From Serratia proteamaculans (GTDB taxonomy: Bacteria > Pseudomonadota > Gammaproteobacteria > Enterobacterales > Enterobacteriaceae), in assembly GCF_008830365.1 (NCBI RefSeq), contig NZ_WBKI01000001.1, positions 496,001-560,000 of the forward strand: a stretch of 64,000 nt of DNA. The letters run 5' to 3'. The stretch's first letter is position 1; every line of letters starts with the position of its first letter. Positions 19,241-28,561 of this stretch are shown piece after piece. A program made the position numbers and the translations under genes. The notes under the pieces were generated by a model. The model was given only the letters and a program-made list of their open reading frames with translations. It made no database searches and was not told where the DNA came from.

Positions 19241-20776
19241 ATGACCGCCGCACTGCCGTATTTGGCGTTTAAAGGCATCGGTAAAACCTTCCCGGGCGTG
19301 AAGGCGCTGGATGACATCAGCTTTAGCTGTCAGGCCGGGCAGATCCACGCCCTGATGGGGGAAAACGGTGCCGGGAAATCCACGCTGCTGAAAATTCTCA
19401 GCGGTAACTACGCGCCGACCCAGGGGGAAATTCAGTTACAGGGGCGATCGGTGCAGTTCGCCAACACCACCGATGCGCTGAATGCCGGGGTGGCGATTAT
19501 CTATCAGGAACTGCATCTGGTGCCGGAAATGACGGTGGCGGAGAACATTTATCTTGGCCAACTGCCGACCAAACGTGGGCTGGTGGATCGCAAACTGCTG
19601 CGCTACGAGTCCCGATTACAGTTGGAACATCTTGGGCTGGATATTGATCCGGATACGCCGCTGAAATACCTGTCGATCGGCCAGTGGCAAATGGTGGAAA
19701 TCGCCAAGGCGCTGGCGCGTAACGCCAAGGTGATTGCCTTTGACGAACCGACCAGTTCGCTGTCTGCCAGAGAGATTGAGCAATTGTTCCGGGTGATCCG
19801 TGAATTGCGCGCCGAAGGGCGGGTGATCCTGTATGTCTCGCACCGTATGGAGGAAATCTTTGCCCTCAGCGACGCTATCACCGTGTTTAAAGATGGCCGC
19901 TATGTGCGCACCTTTGACGATATGCAACAGGTAGATAACGCACAGTTGGTGCAGGCGATGGTCGGACGTGACCTGGGGGACGTGTATGGCTATCAGCCGC
20001 GTGAGCTGGGGCCGGTACGTCTGGCGCTTGAAGGGCTGAAGGCACCGGGGGTCAAAACGGCGATCGACCTGAGCGTGCGGGCGGGGGAAATCGTCGGGCT
20101 GTTCGGCCTGGTCGGTGCCGGGCGCAGTGAGCTGATGAAGGGCATCTTTGGTGCCACCCGGATCAGTGCCGGTCAACTGGTGCTGGATGGACAAGCCATT
20201 GCCATTCGTTCACCGATTGACGCTATCCGCGCCGGTATCATGCTGTGCCCTGAGGATCGCAAAGCGGACGGCATCATCCCGGTGCATTCGGTACGCGACA
20301 ACATCAACATCAGCGCACGGCGTAACAGCATTCGTGCCGGTTGCCTGATCAACAAAGGGTGGGAGGCCAGCAATGCCGATCATCATATTCGTGCATTGAA
20401 TATCAAAACGCCGAGCGCCGAGCAATTAATTATGAATTTGTCCGGTGGCAACCAGCAGAAGGCCATTCTGGGCCGCTGGCTGTCGGAAGAGATGAAAGTG
20501 ATCCTGTTGGATGAACCGACACGCGGCATTGACGTCGGTGCCAAGCATGAAATCTACCACGTGATTTACCAACTGGCGCAGCGGGGCATTGCCGTGCTGT
20601 TTGCCTCCAGTGATTTGCCCGAAGTGCTGGGATTGGCGGACCGCATCCTGGTGATGCGTGAAGGCGCACTGTCCGGCGAATTACATCATGACGAGGCCAG
20701 TGAGGAAAAAGCCCTCAGCCTGGCGATGCTGCGCACCCCTGATATAGCCCCTGATGCCGCTGCGGCGGTGGCCTGA
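19241..20776 (+). CDS. araG: L-arabinose ABC transporter ATP-binding protein
   Basis: 511 residues, two fused ATPase domains, start preceded by AGGAGGAG. The first domain has Walker [10 protein letters not shown], signature [15 protein letters not shown] and Walker [11 protein letters not shown]. The second has a degenerate Walker A ([10 protein letters not shown]) but a good signature [15 protein letters not shown] and [12 protein letters not shown]. This is typical of monosaccharide importers (Ara/Rbs/Mgl type). It energises arabinose import with AraF and AraH. Confidence 0.96.
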   Translation: MTAALPYLAFKGIGKTFPGVKALDDISFSCQAGQIHALMGENGAGKSTLLKILSGNYAPTQGEIQLQGRSVQFANTTDALNAGVAIIYQELHLVPEMTVAENIYLGQLPTKRGLVDRKLLRYESRLQLEHLGLDIDPDTPLKYLSIGQWQMVEIAKALARNAKVIAFDEPTSSLSAREIEQLFRVIRELRAEGRVILYVSHRMEEIFALSDAITVFKDGRYVRTFDDMQQVDNAQLVQAMVGRDLGDVYGYQPRELGPVRLALEGLKAPGVKTAIDLSVRAGEIVGLFGLVGAGRSELMKGIFGATRISAGQLVLDGQAIAIRSPIDAIRAGIMLCPEDRKADGIIPVHSVRDNINISARRNSIRAGCLINKGWEASNADHHIRALNIKTPSAEQLIMNLSGGNQQKAILGRWLSEEMKVILLDEPTRGIDVGAKHEIYHVIYQLAQRGIAVLFASSDLPEVLGLADRILVMREGALSGELHHDEASEEKALSLAMLRTPDIAPDAAAAVA

Positions 20777-20793
20777 TCGTGAAGGAGAAAGAG

Positions 20794-21777
20794 ATGTCGA
20801 CCATAACGACCCATTCTGTGAAAAAACGCAGCGGCCTGGGGCTGGCGCGAATTTGGGACAGCTACGGCATGCTGGTGGTGTTCGCGGTGCTGTTTATCGC
20901 CTGCGTGCTGTTTGTGCCCAACTTTGGTTCTTTTATCAATATGAAAGGGCTGGGGCTGGCGATCTCCATGTCCGGCATGGTGGCCTGCGGTATGCTGTTC
21001 TGTCTGGCCTCCGGGGACTTTGATCTGTCGGTCGCCTCGGTGATTGCCTGCGCTGGGGTGACGACGGCGGTAGTGATCAACATGACCGAAAGCCTGTGGA
21101 TCGGCGTGGCGGCCGGTCTGTTACTGGGCATGGTTTCCGGGCTGATTAACGGCTTTGTTATCGCCCGGCTGAAAATCAACGCGCTGATCACCACCCTGGC
21201 CACCATGCAGATTTTCCGCGGGCTGGCCTACATTATCTCCGACGGTAAAGCGGTGGGGATTGAGGACGAACGCTTCTTCGCGCTGGGTTACGCCAACTGG
21301 CTGGGGCTGCCGGCACCGATCTGGATCACCGTCGCTTGTCTGATCCTGTTCGGCTTCCTGCTCAATAAAACTACCTTTGGCCGCAATACGCTGGCGATTG
21401 GCGGTAACGAGGAGGCCTCGCGGCTGGCTGGGGTGCCGGTAGTGCGCACCAAAATCGTGATCTTTATGCTGTCCGGGCTGGTTTCCGCTGCCGCCGGCAT
21501 CATTCTGGCTTCGCGCATGACCAGCGGCCAGCCGATGACTTCAATCGGCTATGAGCTGATCGTGATCTCCGCCTGCGTGCTGGGTGGGGTGTCATTGAAG
21601 GGCGGCATCGGCAAAATCTCCTACGTGATCGCCGGTATCCTGATCCTGGGCACGGTGGAAAACGCCATGAACCTGCTGAACATCTCGCCGTTCTCTCAGT
21701 ATGTGGTGCGCGGTGTGATCCTGCTGGCCGCGGTGATTTTCGACCGTTACAAACAGCAGGCTAAACGCAGCGTTTAA
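20794..21777 (+). CDS. araH: L-arabinose ABC transporter permease
   Basis: 327 residues from MSTITTHSVKKR, with AAGGAG 7 nt upstream; a GTG 15 bases earlier is also in frame but less likely. About ten membrane helices and the RbsC/AraH-type segments GMLFCLASGDFDLSVASV and GGNEEASRLAGVPVVRTK (ATPase contact loop). It follows araG after 17 bases and completes the importer. Confidence 0.96.
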   Translation: MSTITTHSVKKRSGLGLARIWDSYGMLVVFAVLFIACVLFVPNFGSFINMKGLGLAISMSGMVACGMLFCLASGDFDLSVASVIACAGVTTAVVINMTESLWIGVAAGLLLGMVSGLINGFVIARLKINALITTLATMQIFRGLAYIISDGKAVGIEDERFFALGYANWLGLPAPIWITVACLILFGFLLNKTTFGRNTLAIGGNEEASRLAGVPVVRTKIVIFMLSGLVSAAAGIILASRMTSGQPMTSIGYELIVISACVLGGVSLKGGIGKISYVIAGILILGTVENAMNLLNISPFSQYVVRGVILLAAVIFDRYKQQAKRSV

Positions 21778-21806
21778 ATTGCCAGCCCTGCTCACAGTTC
21801 TGTTAT

Positions 21807-21833
21807 CGGCCCGGGCAGTAATCCGCCGGGCCG
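21807..21833 (+). terminator. Hairpin after araH
   Basis: CGGCCCG/CGGGCCG with a 13-nt loop between araH and araC. There is no T run, so it may reduce rather than stop transcription into araC. Confidence 0.45.
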
Positions 21834-21879
21834 CTAAGCTAGGATTGATATCTAAGCTATAAGATTGCCGGGAGGACCG

Positions 21880-22797
21880 ATGTATCATCGCATGGCACAG
21901 GAACCGCAACCGAACCCGCTGTTGCCAGGTTACACCTTTAACGCTTATCTGGTGGCGGGGCTGACGCCGATCATGGCGGAGGGTCCGCTGGATTTCTTTA
22001 TCGATCGCCCCGGCGGCATGAAGGGCTATATTCTCAACCTGACCATCAAGGGCCAGGGCAAGGTGTTTGACGGTGAAGATACCCTTTACTGCAATCCGGG
22101 CGATCTGCTGCTGTTTCCGCCCAAGGCGGCGCATTACTATGGCCGTTCACCGGACAGCGACTGTTGGTATCACCGTTGGGTGTATTTCCGTCCGCGCGCC
22201 TATTGGGCCGACTGGCTGGAATGGCACAGCAAAACCCATGAGGTGGGGCGGCTGACTCTGCCAAACAATAACCTGCTGCTGGAGTTTGACCGGCTGTTTG
22301 CCAATATCGAACAGACCCAGCGTTCCGGCCGCCGCTTTGCCGAAGAGTTGGGGATGAACCTGCTGGAACGACTGCTGTTGCGCGCGATGGAAGAAGATCC
22401 GCTCAGCCCGCAGAAAATCATGGATCCGCGGGTGATCGAAGCCTGTCAGTTCATTACCGGCAATCTGGCCGGCGAGTTGCGAATTGACGAGGTGGCACGC
22501 CATGTCTGCCTGTCGCCATCGCGGTTGGCGCATCTGTTCCGTGAGCAGGTGGGCATCAATATTCTGCGCTGGCGAGAAGATCAGCGGGTAATCCGTGCCA
22601 AGCTGCTGTTACAGACCACGCAGGAGTCGATCGCCACTATCGGGCGGGTGGTGGGCTATGACGATCAGCTCTACTTTTCCCGGGTGTTCCGCAAACGGGT
22701 GGGCGTCAGCCCGAGCGATTTCCGGCGCCGCAGCCTGGAGATAAATTATCCCGCCAGAAATCAGCGCGATCAGCCTTATATGGCGGTCACCAATTAA
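21880..22797 (+). CDS. araC: Arabinose operon regulator AraC
   Basis: 305 residues from [15 protein letters not shown] precedes this ATG, while an in-frame GTG/ATG further upstream gives no conserved residues. The N-terminal cupin ([30 protein letters not shown], split over residues about 15-45) binds arabinose. The C-terminal half has the two helix-turn-helix motifs: [16 protein letters not shown] and [17 protein letters not shown]. It activates araBA and araFGH with arabinose and can loop DNA without it. It lies downstream of araFGH rather than divergent from araB as in E. coli. Confidence 0.95.
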   Translation: MYHRMAQEPQPNPLLPGYTFNAYLVAGLTPIMAEGPLDFFIDRPGGMKGYILNLTIKGQGKVFDGEDTLYCNPGDLLLFPPKAAHYYGRSPDSDCWYHRWVYFRPRAYWADWLEWHSKTHEVGRLTLPNNNLLLEFDRLFANIEQTQRSGRRFAEELGMNLLERLLLRAMEEDPLSPQKIMDPRVIEACQFITGNLAGELRIDEVARHVCLSPSRLAHLFREQVGINILRWREDQRVIRAKLLLQTTQESIATIGRVVGYDDQLYFSRVFRKRVGVSPSDFRRRSLEINYPARNQRDQPYMAVTN

Positions 22798-22878
22798 CAT
22801 TAAATTTACTTCTTGTTCCTGCCTGCGTCATGGTGTCAAATCTGATGGGTCTATTGCGAGCCAGTAAGAGGAAACACC

Positions 22879-23919
22879 ATGGCAGAAAAAATTCGGGTTG
22901 GGCTGGTCGGTTACGGCTATGCCAGCAAAACCTTTCATGCGCCACTGATCGTTGGCACTCCCGGCGTAGAGTTGGCCGCCGTTTCCAGCAGCGATGCCGG
23001 GAAAGTGCACGCAGACTGGCCGTCGATGACGGTGGTCAGCGATCCGCAGGCGCTGTTTAACGACCCCTCTATCGATCTGATCGTCATTCCTACCCCCAAC
23101 GATACCCACTTCCCGCTGGCACAGCAGGCCATGGCCGCCGGTAAACATGTGGTGGTGGACAAACCGTTTACCGTGACGTTGTCACAAGCTCAGGAGCTAA
23201 AGCAACAGTCGGAGCAGAGCGGCAAGCTGTTGTCGGTATTCCACAACCGTCGCTGGGACAGTGATTTCCTGACGCTCAAGGCGCTGCTGAAAGAAGGCGT
23301 GCTCGGCGAGGTGGTTTACTTCGAGTCTCATTTCGATCGCTTCCGGCCGGAGGTGCGTCAGCGCTGGCGCGAGCTGGGCGGTGCAGGTAGCGGCATTTGG
23401 TACGATTTGGGGCCGCACCTGATCGATCAGGGATTGCAATTGTTCGGCAAGCCGGAAACGCTGTTTGTCGATTTGGGCGAACTGCGTCCGGGCGCACAGT
23501 CGGTGGACTATTTCCACGCGGTGCTTAACTACGGTCAACGTCGGGTGGTGCTGCATGGCACGGTGCTGGCGGCGGCGGAAACCGCGCGTTATATCGTGCA
23601 CGGTACCCAGGGCAGCTTTATCAAATTTGGTCTGGATCCGCAGGAAGACCGGCTGAAGGCCGGTGAGCGCCTGCCGCAGGCTGACTGGGGTTACGACATG
23701 CGCGACGGAGTGGTGACGTTGTCACGTGATGGCGTGCTGGCGGAAAAACCACTGCTGAGTATTCCGGGCAATTATCCCGCTTATTACGCGGCAATCCGCG
23801 ATGCGATTAACGGTGAGGGTGAAAACCCGGTGCCGGCCGCCGATGCCATCCAGGTGATGGAATTGATCGAGCTGGGCATTGAGTCTGCCAAACAGCAAAA
23901 GGCGCTGCCGGTAGCTTGA
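22879..23919 (+). CDS. ydgJ: YdgJ-like Gfo/Idh/MocA oxidoreductase
   Basis: 346 residues, start preceded by AGAGGAAA. The N-terminal Rossmann fold (RVGLVGYGYASKTFHAPLI) binds NAD(P), and the family motif VDKPFTVT (EKP-type catalytic Lys) is present. The sequence closely follows E. coli YdgJ, including FHNRRWDSDFLTLK and WYDLGPHLIDQ. The substrate is unknown, probably a sugar or polyol derivative. It contains two exact matS sites. It neighbours the add region, as in E. coli. Confidence 0.93.
   Translation: MAEKIRVGLVGYGYASKTFHAPLIVGTPGVELAAVSSSDAGKVHADWPSMTVVSDPQALFNDPSIDLIVIPTPNDTHFPLAQQAMAAGKHVVVDKPFTVTLSQAQELKQQSEQSGKLLSVFHNRRWDSDFLTLKALLKEGVLGEVVYFESHFDRFRPEVRQRWRELGGAGSGIWYDLGPHLIDQGLQLFGKPETLFVDLGELRPGAQSVDYFHAVLNYGQRRVVLHGTVLAAAETARYIVHGTQGSFIKFGLDPQEDRLKAGERLPQADWGYDMRDGVVTLSRDGVLAEKPLLSIPGNYPAYYAAIRDAINGEGENPVPAADAIQVMELIELGIESAKQQKALPVA
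23173..23185. promoter_or_regulatory. matS site (MatP binding), exact match
   Basis: GTGACGTTGTCAC inside ydgJ fits GTGACRNYGTCAC exactly. Confidence 0.7.
23713..23725. promoter_or_regulatory. matS site (MatP binding), exact match
   Basis: A second GTGACGTTGTCAC, identical to the one 540 bases upstream in the same gene. Confidence 0.7.
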
Positions 23920-23984
23920 CCGCCAGGCTTCTTATCCGGGTTCGGCTGACCGAACCCGCCTAACTTCTCGAGGTATCCGGATCC

Positions 23985-24983
23985 ATGTCTTGGTTGCAAC
24001 GTCTGCGCATTGATAAATTTTTGCTGGTCTTGATTCTGGTGGTGATCGTCGCCTCGGTTTTCCCTTGTGAAGGGGTATGGAAAACCTTCTTTGATCGCCT
24101 GACCACTGCCGCTATCGCGCTGTTGTTCTTTATGCATGGCGCCAAGCTGTCTCGTGAGGCGATTATCGCCGGGATGGGCCACTGGAAGCTGCATCTGGTG
24201 GTGTTCCTCAGCACCTTTGCGCTGTTCCCGCTGCTGGGGCTGGCGATGAATTTGATGGTGCCGGGGCTGATGACACCGACGGTGTATATGGGCTTCCTCT
24301 ACCTGTGTGCGCTGCCGGCGACGGTTCAGTCGGCCATTGCCTTTACCTCGGCGGCGGGCGGTAACGTGGCGGCAGCGGTCTGCAGCGCTTCGGCATCCAG
24401 TATCCTCGGCGTTTTCCTCTCACCCTTGCTGGTGGGCGCGTTGATGCACACTCAGGGTGGCGATACTGATGTGTTGCACGCCATTGGTTCGATCATTTTG
24501 AAACTGATGGTACCGTTTGTGGTGGGGCATTTGGCACGGCCGTTGATCGGTAAATGGGTCGATCGCCACCGCAAGCTGATTAATCTCACTGACCGGTCAT
24601 CGATTCTGCTGGTGGTGTATACCGCCTTTAGCGCCGCGGTGGTCGAAGGCATCTGGCACAAGATTGACGGTTGGTCGCTGCTGACCATTCTGGTGATGTC
24701 CCTGGTGTTGCTGACGGTGGTGCTGATTATCAATACCTTTGCTGCACGTTGGCTGGGATTCAATACCGCGGATGAGATCACCATTGTGTTCTGCGGTTCG
24801 AAAAAGAGCCTGGCGAACGGCATTCCGATGGCTAACGTGCTGTTCCCGGCGGCGGCGGTGGGTGCGATGGTGCTGCCGTTGATGATATTCCATCAGGTAC
24901 AGTTGATGGTGTGCGCCGTGCTGGCCCAGCGCTATGCGCGCAAAACCGCCAAACAGCGCGCAGAAGTGCTGACGGCGAAATAA
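23985..24983 (+). CDS. yfeH: YfeH-like bile acid:sodium symporter family protein
   Basis: 332 residues with about nine or ten membrane helices; SBF-like family (DUF4137 type). It is highly similar to E. coli YfeH: LTTAAIALLFFMHGAKLSREAI, LPATVQSAIAFTSAAGGNVAAAVCSASASS and FCGSKKSLANGIPMANVLFP in separate blocks. Substrate unknown. In E. coli yfeH lies elsewhere, so its place beside add is a lineage difference. Confidence 0.88.
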   Translation: MSWLQRLRIDKFLLVLILVVIVASVFPCEGVWKTFFDRLTTAAIALLFFMHGAKLSREAIIAGMGHWKLHLVVFLSTFALFPLLGLAMNLMVPGLMTPTVYMGFLYLCALPATVQSAIAFTSAAGGNVAAAVCSASASSILGVFLSPLLVGALMHTQGGDTDVLHAIGSIILKLMVPFVVGHLARPLIGKWVDRHRKLINLTDRSSILLVVYTAFSAAVVEGIWHKIDGWSLLTILVMSLVLLTVVLIINTFAARWLGFNTADEITIVFCGSKKSLANGIPMANVLFPAAAVGAMVLPLMIFHQVQLMVCAVLAQRYARKTAKQRAEVLTAK

Positions 24984-24988
24984 AAAAT

Positions 24989-25015
24989 GGGCGCGAAATC
25001 GCGCCCTTAAAAACA
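24989..25015. terminator. Terminator after yfeH
   Basis: GGGCGCG-AAAT-CGCGCCC, a perfect 7-bp stem with a tetraloop, flanked by A and T-rich sequence on both sides, between convergent yfeH and add. Confidence 0.75.
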
Positions 25016-25020
25016 ATTTT

Positions 25021-25147
25021 AATCTTGGCTTTTAACCCGAGATACCCGGGCCTAGCGCACCGAGGGCCGCTCCGGCGGACAAGCCGCTACGACCCCTTCG
25101 GCACGCTCTCCTAATATTCGGCTCAAGTGGAAGCCTGAAGGTCTGGT
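25021..25147. other. Structured GC-rich spacer between yfeH and add
   Basis: After the terminator, about 120 bases remain that are not coding. They contain nested complementary pieces: CCTTC near 25095 with GAAGG near 25137, enclosing GGCT/AGCC. I do not recognise the element; it could be a dispersed repeat or the add 3' untranslated region. Confidence 0.3.
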
Positions 25148-26146
25148 TTAACCCCGAACTTTATCGCGCAGCGCCTGCTTTTCCTGCTCGCTGAGGAACG
25201 CCATTTTCAGGCCATTTTCCTGAGCGGTGCGGATCTCCGCCGGCGTCAGCCCGGCCTGGGGTGCTGCCACCCGGTATTCGTGTTCAATTTCGATACCCTG
25301 AACCGCCGGATCGTCGGTGTTGATCGACGCCATGACGCCGTGTCGCAGGAACTTCGCCAGCGGATGCTGTGCCAGAGAAGGCACGGTGCTGGTTTGTATA
25401 TTGGACGTCAGGCAAGACTCGATGCCAATACCGTGCTCCGCCAGGAAGTCCATCAACGCCGGATCTTCAATCGCTTTCACTCCGTGGCCGATACGCTCGG
25501 CGCCCAACTCACGAATCGCCTGCCAGATGCTTTCCGGACCGGCTGCTTCGCCTGCGTGTACGGTGATGCGTAATCCGGCGTCACGGGCGCGGTTGAAGTG
25601 GTTAAGGAACAGGCCACCTGGGAAGCCCAGTTCGTCACCGGCCAGATCCAGCGCGGTGATGCCATCGCGGTGCGCCAGCAGGCCATCCAGCTCTTGTAAA
25701 CAGGCCGCTTCGCCGAAGGTGCGACTCATGATGCCGATCAGGCGGACGTCAATGCCAAAATCACGGGAGCCGGAACGAATGCCATCAATCACCGCTTCCA
25801 CCACTCCAGCCACCGGCAACTGGTGCTTCATCGCCATGTAATACGGCGAGAAACGCAGTTCGGCGTAGTGCAGACCGGCGTTAGTGGCGTCCTCGACGTT
25901 TTCGTAAGCGACCCGGCGGCAGGCTTCCAAGTCCCCCAGCACCGCTACCCCCCAGTCCAGCTTTTGCAAAAAGCTGACCAGATCCGGTTCGGCATGGGTG
26001 ATTTGCACGTGCGGACGCAGCGCTTCCAGTTCGTCGGCTGGCAGGGCAAGGTTAAACTGACGGCCCAGATCGAGAATGGTTTGCGCACGAATGTTGCCGT
26101 CGAGGTGACGGTGGATGTCGGTCAGTGGTAGGCGGGAGTCAATCAT
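25148..26146 (-). CDS. add: Adenosine deaminase
   Basis: 332 residues from [18 protein letters not shown], as in E. coli; an upstream in-frame GTG at 26155 is less likely. Zinc ligands in DIHRHLDGN, the substrate/zinc region [15 protein letters not shown] (HAGE), [10 protein letters not shown] and the catalytic ASINTDDP are present. It deaminates adenosine and deoxyadenosine in purine salvage. A CRP-like site and -10 box precede it. In E. coli it directly follows malY; here a block of about 7 kb separates the two. Confidence 0.96.
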   Translation of the reverse strand: MIDSRLPLTDIHRHLDGNIRAQTILDLGRQFNLALPADELEALRPHVQITHAEPDLVSFLQKLDWGVAVLGDLEACRRVAYENVEDATNAGLHYAELRFSPYYMAMKHQLPVAGVVEAVIDGIRSGSRDFGIDVRLIGIMSRTFGEAACLQELDGLLAHRDGITALDLAGDELGFPGGLFLNHFNRARDAGLRITVHAGEAAGPESIWQAIRELGAERIGHGVKAIEDPALMDFLAEHGIGIESCLTSNIQTSTVPSLAQHPLAKFLRHGVMASINTDDPAVQGIEIEHEYRVAAPQAGLTPAEIRTAQENGLKMAFLSEQEKQALRDKVRG

Positions 26147-26186
26147 GATGTGCACTCGTTATTTTGTTGTAGGTAAAGTGCAGATC

Positions 26187-26248
26187 AGTATAAAAACAAA
26201 ATGATGAAAATTGCCATTTTGTTGCATAAAAAAGTGATTAAAATCACA
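26187..26248 (-). promoter_or_regulatory. Candidate CRP-dependent promoter of add
   Basis: A CRP-like site TGTGATTTTAATCACT (26233-26248 on the minus strand, 9 of 10 fixed bases) is centred about 61 bases before the start predicted from the -10 TATACT at 26187-26192. The -35 is poor. This spacing is that of a class I CRP promoter. Confidence 0.5.
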
Positions 26249-26334
26249 TTAATTGCGAGTGGTGCCGCATTTTCAGGCGAGTGCGGGAGAGATATACCCC
26301 CGCGACCTGGCAGGCAAACGGCGGCCAAACCTCA

Positions 26335-26931
26335 TCAACCCACCCTCAGTTTAGTGATATTTTCATCGCCGTTATCGGCTACGCCGTGCAGTGCCAGCCA
26401 ATCTGCAATCTTGCCGATCTCCAGCGGCAGCGCTTGATCAACGCGGATCACCGGGCCTATGGACATCGGCATGGCGCGTTCGGCCAGCGCCCGCAGCTCA
26501 GGCAAATATTCTGCGCCGGGATGGCCAGCAGAGCGCTGACCAATGCGGGCAGCATAGCGATCGGTCGCCAGTTCAGCGGAGATCTGGTTCCACACCTCTA
26601 AAACCTGGACCACTCCCGCCTCGCGTAGGTATTGACGCAACAGTTCTCTGGGCTGAAAGCCGAACCAGGCATCAATAACGTAGATACAGCGTGACGGAGC
26701 CTGCGCCACCGTCGACCAGATTGCCTGATAGGCGGCGTAGCCAAGCCGACGGTTAAGCTCACGATCCACGTTGTCCAACCGGGCCATAAAAGGCTCTTTG
26801 ATGCCGTCGAGGCTCAGATAAGGCAAACCAAAGTGATGCGCCAGCGCACGGGCGAGGGTGCTCTTGCCAGAAGCCGGAATGCCATTAACCAAAATAACGC
26901 TTTTACCACCGCTGTCAGTGAGCACAGTCAT
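26335..26931 (-). CDS. P-loop AAA-type ATPase/kinase-like protein, last gene of the PTS operon
   Basis: 198 residues. Walker A GIPASGKST sits at residues 17-25 within VILVNGIPASGKSTLARAL, followed by LSLDGIKEPF. This resembles small phosphotransferase or gluconokinase-like P-loop proteins (AAA_33 type). The ATG overlaps the stop of the IIA gene (ATGA), so the two are translationally coupled. A small-molecule kinase role, perhaps on the imported sugar or a derivative, is inferred from context only. A GCGGG/CCCGC hairpin near 26283-26303 may end the operon. Confidence 0.7.
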   Translation of the reverse strand: MTVLTDSGGKSVILVNGIPASGKSTLARALAHHFGLPYLSLDGIKEPFMARLDNVDRELNRRLGYAAYQAIWSTVAQAPSRCIYVIDAWFGFQPRELLRQYLREAGVVQVLEVWNQISAELATDRYAARIGQRSAGHPGAEYLPELRALAERAMPMSIGPVIRVDQALPLEIGKIADWLALHGVADNGDENITKLRVG

Positions 26932-27365
26932 AGGATTTCTACCACCTCTTGCCACAGTTTGGCGGCGCGCAGCTTATCGAGCCGCTGTTTGTTGTCCAGT
27001 AACTCGACAATCGCCCGGATGCCTTCTTCAATATGCCGGTTGCTGTCCGTCGCACCGAACAGGATGACGATATCGGCCTTTTCACTGTCCTGAAAGGCGA
27101 CAGGCTGATCTAACAGCACCATGCTGAAACAATCTTTGATCACGCCGCATTCCGGCCGGGCATGGGGGATGGCAATCCCCTCATCAAACACATAATAAGC
27201 GCCATGGGCCAGCGTATTGCTGATCACCGCCTGGTGATAGGAAGGGTGAATATAGCCGTTCTCGACCAAAGGCTGCGCCGCCAGCTCAATCACTTTTTTC
27301 CAGTCCGTTTCCTGCACACCGACCTGTATTGCTCCGGCCTCGATCAACAGTTGTTTAATGGTCAT
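26928..27365 (-). CDS. PTS EIIA component, ascorbate/mannitol-fructose type
   Basis: 145 residues from the second of two adjacent ATGs (GAGGG 6 nt upstream; the first is at 27368). IIA domain with the phosphorylated His in GIAIPHARPECGV, as in UlaC/SgaA-type proteins. It accepts phosphate from HPr and passes it to the IIB encoded upstream in the same operon. The substrate is unknown. Confidence 0.9.
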   Translation of the reverse strand: MTIKQLLIEAGAIQVGVQETDWKKVIELAAQPLVENGYIHPSYHQAVISNTLAHGAYYVFDEGIAIPHARPECGVIKDCFSMVLLDQPVAFQDSEKADIVILFGATDSNRHIEEGIRAIVELLDNKQRLDKLRAAKLWQEVVEIL

Positions 27366-27374
27366 CATGTTCCC

Positions 27375-27644
27375 TCAAAGAGACTTCCTGATAATATTGC
27401 GCAGCTCGTCAATCTTGATAAAAACCGTATCAATATGTTGGCGATGGTTTTTATTTTTGGCATAAATCTTTAATGCTCGATTATAGGTCAACATTAAGGT
27501 TTTATGTATTTCGCTATTTGTCGGTGTGGCCGCCAACTGCTGCTCCAATACGCTTATTTCGGCTGATATATCATTGGCTTCATCATCATTATGCACATCG
27601 GGAACGGCCTTTTTATTTCGCCGTAATTTCATAAAATCAAGCAT
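27375..27644 (-). CDS. Small protein of unknown function within the PTS operon
   Basis: 89 residues from MLDFMKLRRNKK; GGAG lies 6 nt upstream. It is charged and mostly helical in appearance: ISAEISVLEQQLAATP, then a Lys/Arg/His-rich C-terminal half. It has no membrane segment and no family I recognise. The good ribosome site and tight placement between the aldolase and IIA genes support it being real. It could be a regulatory or assembly partner. Confidence 0.6.
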   Translation of the reverse strand: MLDFMKLRRNKKAVPDVHNDDEANDISAEISVLEQQLAATPTNSEIHKTLMLTYNRALKIYAKNKNHRQHIDTVFIKIDELRNIIRKSL

Positions 27645-27718
27645 AGTATTCTCCAGCCCCGACGGGCGCCGGGGCACCAGGGTTGTAGGGTTATATTAAA
27701 AAGAAAACGGAGCAGTGA

Positions 27719-28561
27719 TTATTTAAACAGGCCGATCTTTTCCATTAATACCTGGGTGACGGCATTATTGGCGGGGATCAGGAATTTGCGCACGCTGTCA
27801 TTCACCTTGCCCTTTTCAAATGTCTGCATGCAACGACCAACCCATTGCACGTTCATCTCGGTACCGACGTTGACCTTCTCAATGCCGCCGGCCACCGCGC
27901 GTCGCATGTCCTCATCACTGACACCGGTACCGCCGTGCAGCACTAACGGGGTCTGGGTGGCCTCGGTGATTTCCGCCAGACGCTGGTGCTGAATATGTGC
28001 CTTGCCGGTGTACATGCCATGAACGGTACCGACCGAAACGGCCAGCATGTCGACTCCGGTTTCATCGACAAAGCGTTTGGCGTCTTCCACCGTGGTGAAG
28101 GTGATGTCTTCTTCCGCCACGGCCTTGCCGTCTTCCGAGCCACCGATGGCGCCCAATTCGGCCTCAACCGACACATTGCGCTGGCGTGCAATGTCGATCA
28201 CCTTGCGGGTATTGACGATGTTCTCGTCCATTTCCAGGTGTGAACCGTCATACATCACCGAACTGAAACCGGCGTCGATCGCGGTAACGATAGAGGCGAT
28301 GTCAGAACAGTGATCCAGGTGCAGGCAGGTTGGCACCTGTTCGCTTTCTGCCAGTGAGCGCACCGAATCAACCAGCAGCTTGTAGCCCAGATACTCGGCG
28401 GTGCCGGTTGAAATCTGGATCATCAGCGGGCTGTGGGTGTCCCTGGCCGCTTTAAAGAAGGCCGGCAGCATTTCCAGGCAGTGGAGATTGAATGATCCTA
28501 TTGCCTTGAAGTCACGCGCTTTGGCCACGGACAACAGCTCGTTGAAATTATAGAGTTTCAT
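27719..28561 (-). CDS. Class II fructose/tagatose-bisphosphate aldolase family protein
   Basis: 280 residues from MKLYNFNELL; AGGA lies upstream, and 14 bases overlap the IIC gene. Class II motifs: HLDH at 81-84 (catalytic Asp83, zinc His84), YDGS at 104-107, EAELGAIGG, the zinc His in VGTVHG (181) and HGGTG (209-213). The GatY/KbaY/FbaA family splits ketose 1,6-bisphosphates into dihydroxyacetone phosphate and glyceraldehyde 3-phosphate. In this operon it should act after the PFK-like kinase. Fructose versus tagatose or another bisphosphate cannot be decided from sequence. Confidence 0.9.
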   Translation of the reverse strand: MKLYNFNELLSVAKARDFKAIGSFNLHCLEMLPAFFKAARDTHSPLMIQISTGTAEYLGYKLLVDSVRSLAESEQVPTCLHLDHCSDIASIVTAIDAGFSSVMYDGSHLEMDENIVNTRKVIDIARQRNVSVEAELGAIGGSEDGKAVAEEDITFTTVEDAKRFVDETGVDMLAVSVGTVHGMYTGKAHIQHQRLAEITEATQTPLVLHGGTGVSDEDMRRAVAGGIEKVNVGTEMNVQWVGRCMQTFEKGKVNDSVRKFLIPANNAVTQVLMEKIGLFK

